From: Candidatus Saccharibacteria bacterium UBA5145
GTDB taxonomy: Bacteria; Patescibacteriota; Saccharimonadia; Saccharimonadales; UBA4665
Length of the DNA: 40,840 bases
Assembly (NCBI GenBank): GCA_002413865.1
Contig: DHXX01000012.1
Span: 95,583 to 136,422 of the forward strand
Direction of reading: 5' to 3'
The notes beneath the pieces are model-generated. The model made no database searches. It had not been told where the DNA came from and saw only the letters and a program-made list of their open reading frames with translations. Positions 16,367 to 23,847 of this stretch are shown here, piece after piece (position 1 is the stretch's first letter; each line of letters starts with the position of its first letter). A program made the position numbers and the translations under genes.

Positions 16367-16606
16367 ATGAATGACCATGAATCAAACGCAAATATTGTCG
16401 AGGTTCCCAATCACCGAGCTCAAATTGAAGTTGCGCTGGGGCAAACGGCCGTCCACCCCGAGTCGCAGCCACCCACCGAGGCTATAGTAGACTACGACGG
16501 CAACGACGGTATTAATTGGAATGGTCAAACCCCGGCCCAAAAAAAGAGTGCCCAGGCTGGTTTTAGAGTTCTTCACCAAGTCTTGGCGGCCAGAAAGAAA
16601 CGATAG
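16367..16606 (+). CDS. Unknown 79-aa protein
   Basis: Small soluble protein with an acidic, Glu/Asn/Pro-rich front (residues 1-55) and a basic helical end (GFRVLHQVLAARKKR). No domain recognised. The promoter puts it at the head of a three-gene run with the unknown 280-aa protein (10 bp gap) and the dihydrouridine synthase. Confidence 0.65.
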   Translation: MNDHESNANIVEVPNHRAQIEVALGQTAVHPESQPPTEAIVDYDGNDGINWNGQTPAQKKSAQAGFRVLHQVLAARKKR

Positions 16607-16615
16607 GTCAAGCCA

Positions 16616-17458
16616 GTGTCACGCCACGATCCTAACCCTAACTCCTTCCCGGTTCTCGTGCCATTGCCAGGCCTAGAAGCGTTATCTTCGGCGCCCCCCC
16701 GGCCGGACTCCCGAATTGCGCTGGCTCGGGCGCTCCGCCCCGAGTCAGTCGGTATCAATCCGGAAGACTACGTTGATATTACAAGCGAGATGCTGGAGCT
16801 GGCGGCACCGGCAAGTCTGCGTGGTTCACTGATAGACGTGTCCGCCAAAAGTAGCGGGGCAATAGGTTATCCGTCCCAGCAGAGCGAACGCGTCGTCTAT
16901 GTTGCCGTTACGCCCCAAGAATACAGCTTCCTCAATGTCAACGTGCTGCGCTTAGGGGAGTCGGCCGTCGAGGGCTCGGTCAGAAAGCGCCAAGCTTCGC
17001 CACGCCCCAGTGAAGCCAATGCCGCGGCCGCCGCCCGAGCCGGTATCCATGCCGTGAATAATCGAGCCGCCAAAATGCAGCAATATTTAGGCAATGAACT
17101 CTTGCCACAATTTACTTTAATCGAAGAATTTCAAGAGGCGGCCCGGCACGCTGGCTGGGCGCGCTTCGGCAACGAAACTGAGATGCTGAAGCAGGTCGAT
17201 TATCTACGGACGTACGTCTTCGGCGGCATGCTGCAGGCCATCGCCGGTCAGCGGCACTGGACACCGGCCCAGCAACGCTTGGCCGAGCGGACGGTTGAAG
17301 CCCGCATCTTTCTGGATCGCGACCATAACCGGCATATCACCAACTTTGCGGGGATGTTGGCCTTGGCAAAGGAGTGGAACGGCCACAAGCAGGCGCTTGT
17401 AGGCTTCCGACTCTGGCAATCGAAAAAATACACCAAAGAACACGGGGCCGATGTTTAG
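16616..17458 (+). CDS. Unknown 280-aa protein
   Basis: Soluble protein of unknown family starting with GTG at 16616, 10 bp after the previous stop. Residues 1-60 are Pro-rich. Residues 60-120 contain a beta-rich part (ERVVYVAVTPQEYSFLNVNVL). Residues 130-280 are mainly helical and basic, with an HNRH motif (DRDHNRHITNFAG) but no known catalytic signature. It overlaps the start of the dihydrouridine synthase gene by 8 nt, so the two are probably translated together. Confidence 0.65.
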   Translation: MSRHDPNPNSFPVLVPLPGLEALSSAPPRPDSRIALARALRPESVGINPEDYVDITSEMLELAAPASLRGSLIDVSAKSSGAIGYPSQQSERVVYVAVTPQEYSFLNVNVLRLGESAVEGSVRKRQASPRPSEANAAAAARAGIHAVNNRAAKMQQYLGNELLPQFTLIEEFQEAARHAGWARFGNETEMLKQVDYLRTYVFGGMLQAIAGQRHWTPAQQRLAERTVEARIFLDRDHNRHITNFAGMLALAKEWNGHKQALVGFRLWQSKKYTKEHGADV

Positions 17459-18458
17459 CCTCGCAAAACTAGCCAAGCCATTCTTTGTATTGGCGCCGAT
17501 GGACGACGTCAGCGATACCGTTTTTCGGCAGATCGTGGCTGATTGCGCCGCGCCCGACTTATTTTTTACGGAATTTGTGAATGTCGACGGCTTACAAAGC
17601 CCGGGGCGACCAAAATTGCTCAAAAAACTGCGCTTCGTCGCCAGAGAAAAGTCTTTGATCGTCCAGCTCTGGGGGCTCGACCCGGCTAATTTTCGGGCCG
17701 TCGCCGAGCAGATTGCCGACGGCAGCCTAGCCCGCGAACTTGGCTTGCCAATCGGCTGCAACTTTGTCGGTGTCGACCTCAATATGGGCTGTCCGGCCAA
17801 GGGTGAAGTCAAAAACGGTACCTGCAGCGCCCTGATCAACAATCGGCCACTGGCCGCCGCCATCATTGCCGCTACTGGGGAGGGTTTAGCGGGTCGCTTA
17901 CCCCTCAGCGTCAAAACGCGCGTTGGCTTCAGCGCCGTCGATATGGATTGGATCGGCTTCCTGCTCAATCAAAAACTACAGCTACTGACCATCCACGGCC
18001 GAACACGCCAGCAGATGAGCAAAGTACCGGCTAATTGGGATTTAATCGGCTGCGTCCGCGAGCTGCGCGACGAGCTGTCGCCGGCGACGCTGATTGTCGG
18101 CAACGGTGACGTCACCAGCCACGCCCAGGGCGTGGAGCTCGCCGAGCGCTACCAACTCGACGGGATTATGATTGGTCGCGGCGTGTTTCACGACCCCTTC
18201 GTGTTCGCCGCGGACAGCCCGTGGCAAGACTTTACGCCACCCGCGAAACTACAGCTGTTTCGCCAGCACGTCCAATTGTTTGCCGATACCTGGAAAAACG
18301 GCGAGCGCCCAATCAACACCCTCAATAAATTCTGTAAAATTTACATTAATGGTTTTGATGGCGCCAAAGAGCTACGCGAAATCCTGATGCTGGCCGCCAG
18401 CACAGCTGAGCTACTGGCTATTTTAGACGCCAATCTAGTGCTCCAACCAGCCGCCTAA
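17451..18458 (+). CDS. tRNA-dihydrouridine synthase (Dus family)
   Basis: FMN enzyme that reduces uridines in the tRNA D-loop to dihydrouridine with NADPH. 335 aa. The barrel begins FVLAPMDDVSDTVFR; the active-site block is NMGCPAKG (111-118) with C114 as the proton donor; HGRTRQQM, GNGDV and IGRGVFHDPF mark the FMN-binding strands. The C-terminal helical tRNA-binding domain is present. Usual length. Which D-loop position it modifies cannot be told. Its ATG lies inside the end of the upstream unknown gene. Confidence 0.93.
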   Translation: MFSLAKLAKPFFVLAPMDDVSDTVFRQIVADCAAPDLFFTEFVNVDGLQSPGRPKLLKKLRFVAREKSLIVQLWGLDPANFRAVAEQIADGSLARELGLPIGCNFVGVDLNMGCPAKGEVKNGTCSALINNRPLAAAIIAATGEGLAGRLPLSVKTRVGFSAVDMDWIGFLLNQKLQLLTIHGRTRQQMSKVPANWDLIGCVRELRDELSPATLIVGNGDVTSHAQGVELAERYQLDGIMIGRGVFHDPFVFAADSPWQDFTPPAKLQLFRQHVQLFADTWKNGERPINTLNKFCKIYINGFDGAKELREILMLAASTAELLAILDANLVLQPAA

Positions 18459-18513
18459 ACTTTACTTTCAGTATAGGCAGGTTACAGCCACGAAAGTCCT
18501 ATATACTGGTGGC

Positions 18514-18702
18514 ATGATTAACGCTGTCCGGCTCAGTAAAAGACACCGTCAGACACTGGCCGTCGATAAGCTTTCTTTTAAAGTCGAGACCGGCAAAGTC
18601 ACCGGCTTTTTAGGGGCCAATGGCGCCGGCAAATCGACCACCATGCGGCTGATGTTGGGCCTCGACAACGGCCAAATCCTCTGCCTCGGCCCCTGCCAGT
18701 AG
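18514..18702 (+). pseudogene. Truncated ABC transporter ATPase remnant
   Basis: 62 codons that match only the first third of an ABC ATPase: LSKRHRQTLAVDKLSFKVE, then Walker A GANGAGKSTT (about 34-43), then LMLGLDNG before running into an unrelated CLGPCQ end and a stop. Signature and Walker B are missing, and the DNA downstream does not continue the gene in any frame I can follow. A TATACT box 6 nt before the ATG keeps it transcribable, but the product cannot be a working ATPase. Confidence 0.75.
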
Positions 18703-18780
18703 CGCCCAGCTAATTAAATCGCAAATAATCCTGTTATAAACATTCGGCAACCCAGCATAGTGTTTATACTTCGCTGCAAC

Positions 18781-18811
18781 AAAAAGGACGACCTCGCAAA
18801 TCGTCCTTTTT
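18781..18811. terminator. Bidirectional rho-independent terminator
   Basis: Perfect 11-bp stem AAAAAGGACGA/TCGTCCTTTTT with a 9-nt loop. It can serve both the ABC remnant (plus) and the 47-aa gene (minus). Confidence 0.9.
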
Positions 18812-18856
18812 GCTTTCCCGCCAACGGCTGGCTGGTGACTATCTTTCTAGCCGGTG

Positions 18857-19000
18857 CTATCTATCCATAAAGAAAGTAAAGTGTTTACCTTGTTGGCTGG
18901 CGTTAGTTATATCCATCTGTGTCCCATCGGGCCTTTGCATGGTAATTGTGTAACTATCATCTAGGCTATTTAGCTTGGCTTTTAAATCTTTAATTGTCAT
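18857..19000 (-). CDS. Small 47-aa protein
   Basis: A 47-codon frame beginning MTIKDLKAKLNSLDDSYTIT and ending KHFTFFMDR. A GGGGGAG ribosome site lies 7 nt before the ATG, and a strong terminator lies 46 nt after the stop. These two signals, plus a balanced amphipathic composition (charged helix, then a beta hairpin with RPDGTQ), support a real small gene. No family recognised. Confidence 0.7.
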   Translation of the reverse strand: MTIKDLKAKLNSLDDSYTITMQRPDGTQMDITNASQQGKHFTFFMDR

Positions 19001-19393
19001 ATACTATCTCCCCCTTAATTTAGTGGGCTTAACTATGAAGGAGTTTATGTTTATGCGCAGTTAGATATGTCACCGACGCTTTTGGTACCGGGGGTGGACA
19101 CGTAAATATTTCCTAATATAGAGATGATTGAACCATAGGCGAAGTGGTGGACTTGAGCGGATTATTTTGGGACCAAGTCTACGAACAGTTTAGCGCTTGA
19201 TATAGAGTCTTTTCGTTGTTGGCGAGGGCTAGCCGTTAAAAAACTCCAATAAGCTCATAAAATTGGAAGAACCAATCATTATAATAAACAAATTTGTGAT
19301 GCAAAGTCGGCACCAGAGCTAGTGTTAATAGCAATTATTGCCAAAATAGAGGGGAGTGCTTCGCCCCCCCCACACACATTGCGCAGAACATAA
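19001..19393. other. Intergenic stretch, nothing recognised
   Basis: About 390 bp with no supported gene on either strand; frames are short and lack ribosome sites. No tRNA or known RNA is recognised. Confidence 0.5.
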
Positions 19394-19421
19394 CAATAGA
19401 GCGCCCGTAGGCGCTCTATTG
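19394..19421 (-). terminator. Strong 12-bp hairpin terminator
   Basis: CAATAGAGCGCC and GGCGCTCTATTG pair perfectly around a CGTA loop. It lies downstream of the repeat-protein gene on the minus strand; the T-run is short, but the stem is exceptional. Confidence 0.7.
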
Positions 19422-19462
19422 CGTTATATGGCTAGTTTAGTTGAGGTGCAGCTACCTATTAT

Positions 19463-19790
19463 TCCGAGTCCTCGACATACCATTTAACAGGTTTAACAAT
19501 TTCAGCTTTTGTTTAGCTCTTGTTGTGCGGGTTCTAGCTCCACCTGTTCTTGGCTATCAACGTACATTCGAATAGCAGCCTTAGATGCTTCGGTAAGCTC
19601 TCTAGTCTTTGGGCTTGGCATACTGTCCGAGTCCTCGACATACCAGTTAACAGGTTTAACAATTTCAGCTTTGTCTAGTTCTTTTTGGGCGGGTTCTAGC
19701 TCCACCTGTTCTTGGCTATCAACGTACATTCGAATAGCAGCCTTAGATGCTTCGGTAAGGTCTCTAATCTTTGGGCTTGGCATACTGTCC
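19463..19790 (-). repeat. Tandem duplication of 162-163 bp
   Basis: Two units, 19463-19625 (163 bp) and 19626-19787 (162 bp), are nearly identical. The intact unit encodes 54 residues; the other has one extra base in an A-run (minus strand). Confidence 0.85.
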
Positions 19791-19801
19791 GGTCTGTTCA
19801 T
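19502..19801 (-). CDS. Repeat protein with two 54-aa units, ended early by a frameshift
   Basis: 99 aa made of two near-identical units (MPSPK.R.LTEASKAAIRMYV... to ...EPAQ.EL). The sequence is acidic and helical with no known domain. In the second unit one extra A turns the reading CTA-xAC-AAA-GCT-GAA into a stop. Ignoring that base, the frame would run on through AEIVKPVKWYVEDSE to a stop at 19459. So the protein is either a recent truncation or a slippage product. AAAGGAT is a usable ribosome site about 9 nt before the ATG. The promoter overlaps a perfect palindrome (see 19823-19866), so it is probably repressed by some factor. tRNA-Ile2 lies just upstream on the same strand. Confidence 0.65.
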   Translation of the reverse strand: MNRPDSMPSPKIRDLTEASKAAIRMYVDSQEQVELEPAQKELDKAEIVKPVNWYVEDSDSMPSPKTRELTEASKAAIRMYVDSQEQVELEPAQQELNKS

Positions 19802-19822
19802 TGTGAATTATCCTTTCACGAA

Positions 19823-19866
19823 TAATATTACTAAGTAATATTAGCATAAAAGATAACAAAAGTCAA
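19823..19866 (-). promoter_or_regulatory. Promoter with overlapping operator-like palindrome
   Basis: On the minus strand TTGACT (19861-19866), a 17-bp spacer and TAATAT (19838-19843). The -10 box lies inside a perfect 9-bp inverted repeat TAATATTAC-TAA-GTAATATTA (19823-19843), a likely repressor site for the repeat-protein gene. Confidence 0.65.
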
Positions 19867-19871
19867 TAGTA

Positions 19872-19948
19872 TGGTGGGGGTACTTGGACTTGAACCAAGG
19901 ACCAATCAGTTATGAGCCGACTGCTCTAACCAGCTGAGCTATACCCCC
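19872..19948 (-). tRNA. tRNA-Ile2 (anticodon CAT, lysidine type), CCA encoded
   Basis: A 77-nt cloverleaf: acceptor GGGGGTA/TACCCCC, discriminator A, encoded CCA, D-arm AGCTCAGCTGGTTAGAGC and anticodon loop CTCATAA. The T-side TTGGTC...TGGTTCAAGTCCA resembles bacterial tRNA-Ile(k2CAU) more than elongator tRNA-Met, which is separately present at 34440-34515. If so it is the substrate of TilS encoded at 37787-38674. Met identity cannot be fully excluded. Confidence 0.85.
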
Positions 19949-20137
19949 TCGTCGCAGTTTGCACCGTTACTTCGTTTTGCCTGGCGGCAAAAGCTTCAGT
20001 TCCCGGCTGTGCTGCTCCTCTCAAAACCACAAACAGTCGCGTGGCGCCTTGGTTTGTGATTTTGGTTAGCTTCAAGAGCTTTTAGGTACAAGAGCTAACA
20101 GATGAGAGTATAGCAGATTTGGGCGAGAGTTATATAC
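19949..20137. other. Intergenic region with inverted repeats
   Basis: No gene. It holds GTTAGCTT...AAGAGCTAAC and AAACCACAAAC...GGTTTGTG dyads (about 20025-20100) upstream of tRNA-Ile2. Their role is unclear. Confidence 0.4.
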
Positions 20138-20153
20138 TACAATACAGAGTATT

Positions 20154-20609
20154 ATGAAAACAAAGACAGAGCACTACCAGCAGCAACTCACCGATTACCT
20201 CGTTGGCTTACGTGACCCCCGCAAGGCCGGGCAGTTGGTATTTGTGATTATCGTCTTGCTGATTAGCTGGAGCGGGGTCAAGGCGATCCAGACGAACTAT
20301 GCCCTGCAGAAGCAGATCTCGGTGATCAAGCAGCAAAATAGCCTTGAGCAGGCGCAGAACAACAACTTGGAACTGAGCAACAACTACTTCAAGAGTGACC
20401 AATATTTGGAACTGGCGGCCCGTGAAAACTTTGGACTGGCGGCGTCGGGCGAGAAGGAATTGATTGTGCCGCGCAGCGTGGCGCTGGCTTACGTTACGGA
20501 TATAGCGGTCAACTCAGCGGCTGACCCGACGATCGGCCAGAACCCGGTTTATCAAAGCAACTTTCAGTCGTGGGTGAACTTCTTTTTGCACCGCCAAAGC
20601 GCTAATTGA
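20154..20609 (+). CDS. FtsB/DivIC-like septum formation protein
   Basis: Divisome bitopic protein that links FtsL/FtsQ-type partners and stabilises septal peptidoglycan synthesis. 151 aa: short basic cytoplasmic start, one membrane helix at about 28-44, then a coiled coil at about 50-82 (Gln/Asn-rich, LQKQISVIKQQNSLEQAQNN), then ELAARENFGLAASGEKELIVPR, which matches the end of FtsB/DivIC domains (E..AR...G...PGE..). A TACAAT box lies 10 nt before the ATG. The promoter of tRNA-fMet overlaps its stop codon. Confidence 0.85.
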   Translation: MKTKTEHYQQQLTDYLVGLRDPRKAGQLVFVIIVLLISWSGVKAIQTNYALQKQISVIKQQNSLEQAQNNNLELSNNYFKSDQYLELAARENFGLAASGEKELIVPRSVALAYVTDIAVNSAADPTIGQNPVYQSNFQSWVNFFLHRQSAN

Positions 20610-20634
20610 CAATCCGACCTCTGTTTGGTACAAT
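20606..20634 (+). promoter_or_regulatory. Promoter of initiator tRNA
   Basis: TTGACA (20606-20611), a 17-bp spacer and TACAAT (20629-20634), 43 nt before the tRNA. The -35 box overlaps the stop codon of the FtsB-like gene. Confidence 0.8.
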
Positions 20635-20677
20635 CTATTAGGCTAAAAAGTCTTTAGGACTTCCACCATTACATTGA

Positions 20678-20752
20678 CGCGGGGTGGAGCAGCGGCAGCT
20701 CGCGTGGCTCATAACCACGAGGTCGCAGGTTCGAGTCCTGTCCCCGCAACCA
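20678..20752 (+). tRNA. Initiator tRNA-fMet (CAT), CCA encoded
   Basis: A 75-nt cloverleaf with the initiator hallmark C1xA72 mismatch (CGCGGGG...CCCCGCA), discriminator A, encoded CCA and anticodon loop CTCATAA. The anticodon stem is CGTGG/CCACG, so one of the three conserved G-C pairs below the loop is T-A. The D-loop is short. Its 3' half recurs five to six times in the following 10.4 kb, marking it as the anchor of the downstream island. Confidence 0.95.
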
Positions 20753-20792
20753 AAATAAAGCACTCACCGAAAGGTGGGTGTTTTATTTTGGT
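20749..20792 (+). terminator. tRNA-fMet terminator / start of first island repeat
   Basis: CACTCACC-GAAA-GGTGGGTG stem inside the longer dyad AACCAAAATAAA/TTTATTTTGGTT, followed by T-rich sequence. The dyad includes the tRNA 3' end and merges into repeat site A. Confidence 0.8.
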
Positions 20793-21005
20793 TCCGAGAC
20801 TGATTCGAACCTGGGACTAGCACAAGCGAAGCTTGGGCGTAGGTCGCAGGTTCGGCGTAGCGAGGACGCGCGCAGGAGTTTACTCCGAGCACGCCGCAGC
20901 GAAGGAGCGGAATGAAATGGAGCGATCCTGTCCCCGCAACCAAACCATCAAACCTACCCCTTAATTCACAAAACCCCCATCTGTTAAAGTTTCAACCTCT
21001 GGGTC
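20781..21005 (+). repeat. tRNA-fMet-derived palindromic site A
   Basis: Left arm TTTTGGTTCCGAGAC, then a hairpin of CGAACCTGGGAC (20806-20817) with GTCGCAGGTTCG (20843-20854), then a 70-bp insert with hairpin GGAG-TTTA-CTCC (20875-20886), then ATCCTGTCCCCGCAACCAAA, the tRNA 3' end (20925-20944), then a conserved tail ending ATCTGTTAAAG...CCTCTGGGTC. The tRNA T-loop is split after its GGTTCG. Confidence 0.75.
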
Positions 21006-21087
21006 ATGAGTATCCTAGAAAAGCCCCCCCGCTCCTTGCCGTCTAGACTATTAGTCGCCGAAACAACAAACCTCTAGGATGAGCTAT

Positions 21088-21116
21088 TTGACAAAATGTT
21101 AACACCCCTCGATAAT
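21088..21116 (+). promoter_or_regulatory. Promoter of module 1 gene
   Basis: TTGACA (21088-21093), a 17-bp spacer and GATAAT (21111-21116). It lies just beyond the tail of site A. Confidence 0.75.
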
Positions 21117-21153
21117 CACAAGCATAATTAAGTAACCCAGATTAGGAAGCATA

Positions 21154-21696
21154 ATGAACCCGAATCAACAGCAAAGTCTATCGGCAACTCCGGATGTAAA
21201 TTCAGTTTCTCCGCCGCAAAATGCATACGGCCCACAGCCGGTCGTAGGCCAAGCTGCAACTCAGCAGCCCTCTGCCGAACAGGCGACTATGCCAAACGAA
21301 AACAGTGCTAAAGTCTCAAAAAAGATTCGCAATACTGGTAGTTCGGTGTTTGCGCTGGGTATATTTTTCGCTATTATTCTCCCCCTTGCCGGCTTAGGCG
21401 CTAACTCGTCGACTGTCAGTAACAAGTCACTCGCTTTGGCTATTTACGCAGCTGAAACATTTCTAGCAATAGGCATGATATATCTCGGCCATAAACTGAA
21501 GAAAACCACTGATACAGTCCAGGCCAAAGCGCTTTTACTGCCAATAATGCTGCTACCTTTAGCTATATTAATTTTAACTGTGGTCGGTGGATTTATTCTG
21601 AAAACAGGGCATCTCAGCCTAACAGGCATTCTTGTTTTAGTGCTTCTCATTTATGTGCTAGTGGCCAGGGCTCAGATAAATAAGCTAACCAGGTAA
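21154..21696 (+). CDS. Unknown small membrane protein (island module 1)
   Basis: 180 aa. Residues 1-55 are Gln/Pro/Ala-rich and hydrophilic. They are followed by membrane segments at about 63-83, 92-113, 125-145 and 150-170, and a short basic end. No family recognised; the layout (disordered Pro/Gln-rich front plus small multi-TM core) is common for envelope proteins of this lineage. AGGAAG precedes the ATG by 8 nt, and a good promoter lies at 21088-21116. It is the only gene between sites A and B. Confidence 0.7.
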   Translation: MNPNQQQSLSATPDVNSVSPPQNAYGPQPVVGQAATQQPSAEQATMPNENSAKVSKKIRNTGSSVFALGIFFAIILPLAGLGANSSTVSNKSLALAIYAAETFLAIGMIYLGHKLKKTTDTVQAKALLLPIMLLPLAILILTVVGGFILKTGHLSLTGILVLVLLIYVLVARAQINKLTR

Positions 21697-21742
21697 TAAA
21701 ATACCCAAAAAAGTAAAGGCGAATTTAGTTTATTTAATATTG

Positions 21743-21852
21743 TATTTTGGTTCTGGGACTAATTCGAGCCAAAAAGGTTCGGTCGTATGTCTGCTGCCCG
21801 AGTATTAACGGCGCGCAAGACTTAACGCGCGCTGTCCTGTCCCGCATCAACC
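21743..21852 (+). repeat. tRNA-fMet-derived palindromic site B
   Basis: TTTTGGTTCTGGGACTAATTCGAGCC, then GGTTCG (hairpin CGAGCC-AAAAA-GGTTCG), an insert with GCGCG...CGCGC, and CCTGTCCCGCATCAACC (21836-21852), a slightly altered tRNA 3' end. The downstream tail seen in sites A, C and E is missing. Confidence 0.65.
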
Positions 21853-21904
21853 ATAAGTAATGCAGCAGACCACAGTGGAAGACTACCTATGGTATATTCA
21901 TACC

Positions 21905-22645
21905 ATGGCATACAAAACCGGTAACCCGGCACTAAACAAAAACAGCTTCAATAACTTTCCGTCAGTCACCAATGGGCAAACAATGACCTTGGAAGGTACC
22001 GCGCTTAAATCCTTAGCATTGCTTGTGCTATGCGTTGGCGGTGGTATTTATGGCTGGCAGGTCGTTATTCAGAATCCTACTAACAGTGGATTATATATCC
22101 TCGGTGGCGCTTTACTGGCTTTTGCTGTAGCGATAGTAACCATAATGAAGAAAAGCCTGTCCCCATTTACGGCACCTATCTATGCTATTCTCGAAGGGTT
22201 TTCCGTCGGCGCCATTTCTCAGTTGTATGAACGACAATTTACGGGCATTGTTCTTCAGTCACTAGTATTAACAGGCAGTATATTTGCAGCAATGCTGCTG
22301 GTTTATTTGTTTCATATAATTAAACCTACCGATAATTTAAAATTAGCCGTGGCGGCTGCAACTGGCGGCATAGCATTATACTATCTAGTAAATATAGTGG
22401 CTAACATCTTCGGTAAAGGTCTCCCTCTTATAGCTAGCAACTCAGGCTGGGGGATAGGCTTTTCGGTTATAGTTATCATTATTGCTGCCTTTAACTTGGT
22501 TGTTGATTTTGATTTTATTGAGCATGGAGTTGCCAAAAGAACACCAAAGTATATGGAATGGTATGCAAGTTTCGGGTTATTAGTGACGATGGTCTGGCTA
22601 TACCTTGAGATCTTGCGACTGCTGTCCAAGGTGAGGAGTCGTTAG
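21905..22645 (+). CDS. Bax inhibitor-1 / YccA family membrane protein (module 2)
   Basis: Seven-helix integral membrane protein of the BI-1/YccA/TMBIM superfamily, whose members leak Ca2+/H+ or, as YccA, inhibit FtsH. The start ATG 21905 (MAYKTGNPALNKNSFNNF) fits the family N-terminus and lies 6 nt after TATATT; an upstream ATG at 21860 only adds 15 residues that overlap site B. 246 aa with about seven hydrophobic segments. The C-terminal part DFDFIEHGVAKRTPKYMEWYASFGLLVTMVWLYLEILRLL carries the family's conserved acidic residues. An ftsH gene is 16 kb away, which is interesting but not proof of a link. Confidence 0.88.
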   Translation: MAYKTGNPALNKNSFNNFPSVTNGQTMTLEGTALKSLALLVLCVGGGIYGWQVVIQNPTNSGLYILGGALLAFAVAIVTIMKKSLSPFTAPIYAILEGFSVGAISQLYERQFTGIVLQSLVLTGSIFAAMLLVYLFHIIKPTDNLKLAVAAATGGIALYYLVNIVANIFGKGLPLIASNSGWGIGFSVIVIIIAAFNLVVDFDFIEHGVAKRTPKYMEWYASFGLLVTMVWLYLEILRLLSKVRSR

Positions 22646-22694
22646 TACACAAAACGCTCATACTATCATTGAAAGGACTGAAAGATAATTTAAT

Positions 22695-23696
22695 ATGGAA
22701 CAACCAAAAAACTTCGAAGCGCCACTAAACACCCAGATCCCCAACTATCGGGAAATCATTAAGCAAATCGGCCAGCAGCTAAATGCGCGCAAGAGCCTAA
22801 TCCTTTTACGTGTCCTATTCACACTACTGCCCGTACTGCTTGCTTTTGGTATTCTGTTCCTACTCGGAGGGATAGCTCAGGCAAGCGGCGATAGTAACGC
22901 TGGCTCAAAGACCTTGCTGTGGGGCGGGCTGTTGATGGTCTTTTTGATGATACTTTCACCGTGGTGGATGCTTGTAGTCGGACATATCTTTAAGGTAGAG
23001 CGAATCATTTGGATAGATTCCTTTTTTGACAAGGTACCACTCGAAGCGTCGCAAAGCTGGAAATTGGCGAAGCGACTATTTTGGCCGTCAGTGGGGTTGG
23101 ACGTGGTCATCTTTATACGATATTACCTAATCTTTAGTCTCGTGCTGCTGGCCGCCGCGGGAACGTACATATATTTACTCACCACGGGCGTAATGCAATT
23201 CCAGATGCTGCCACTGATTCTGTGTTTGGCTGTAACGGCCGCCGCAATATGGTCGTACGTAACCTATGTCCAAATTAAGCTACGCTACGCTTGGTTTTTA
23301 TTTATTGATTTGTATGGTCAAGATAGTTTTTCATACCGACGTATGTTGCAAGAAATGAAAAGACTCAACGAAGTCATTAAGCAAGAAGCGTTCAAAAAAC
23401 TACTAGTGACTACGCTAGGTGTCGACACGACAGCGGAGGCGGCGAATATTCTGATTGGCACGGGCGCCCGTGCTCTGTCGCACCGGGGCAACGCCGGAAA
23501 TGCCGCCGGTTTCTACGTAAACACAATCGGAGGCGAATACGTGGCTATCGCAAGCGATTACTCTAAGCAGGTTGCGTACTACATGTTTTATTCTGTCGCC
23601 CGCGCAAGTGTGTACGGCAATGCTCAACTACTCAATACGTCGCTGTATTCTAAGGTTACAGTGGCTGCATCCAGCTCTGAAGCCCCCACAGCGTAG
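22695..23696 (+). CDS. Unknown multi-pass membrane protein with a soluble C-terminal domain (module 2)
   Basis: 333 aa, family not recognised. After about 30 hydrophilic residues there are membrane segments at about 37-57, 74-98, 140-165 and 170-192. The C-terminal third is soluble and alanine/glycine-rich, with GTGARALSHRGNAGNAAGFYVNTIGGEYVAIASDYSKQVAYYM. AAAGGA-type purines lie about 15 nt before the ATG. It follows the BI-1-like gene with a 49-bp gap and shares its module between sites B and C. Confidence 0.7.
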   Translation: MEQPKNFEAPLNTQIPNYREIIKQIGQQLNARKSLILLRVLFTLLPVLLAFGILFLLGGIAQASGDSNAGSKTLLWGGLLMVFLMILSPWWMLVVGHIFKVERIIWIDSFFDKVPLEASQSWKLAKRLFWPSVGLDVVIFIRYYLIFSLVLLAAAGTYIYLLTTGVMQFQMLPLILCLAVTAAAIWSYVTYVQIKLRYAWFLFIDLYGQDSFSYRRMLQEMKRLNEVIKQEAFKKLLVTTLGVDTTAEAANILIGTGARALSHRGNAGNAAGFYVNTIGGEYVAIASDYSKQVAYYMFYSVARASVYGNAQLLNTSLYSKVTVAASSSEAPTA

Positions 23697-23847
23697 CAAC
23701 GACTGTGTGCCGAGTAAGTATAATGGCAAGATCGGCAAGTTTTTGAGTGAGCCCTATGGTTGCCACGGGCCAACGACGGCGCGGTATCATGTAAGCAGGT
23801 GGAATTAGAAAGGATCGTGCCTTACCAATCCCGCTATTATGGGTAGC

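Noticed and set aside
21860..21904. Upstream start for the BI-1-like gene
   Set aside because: It would place coding sequence over the -10 box (21893-21898) and next to site B; the family normally begins like MAYKTGNPALN.
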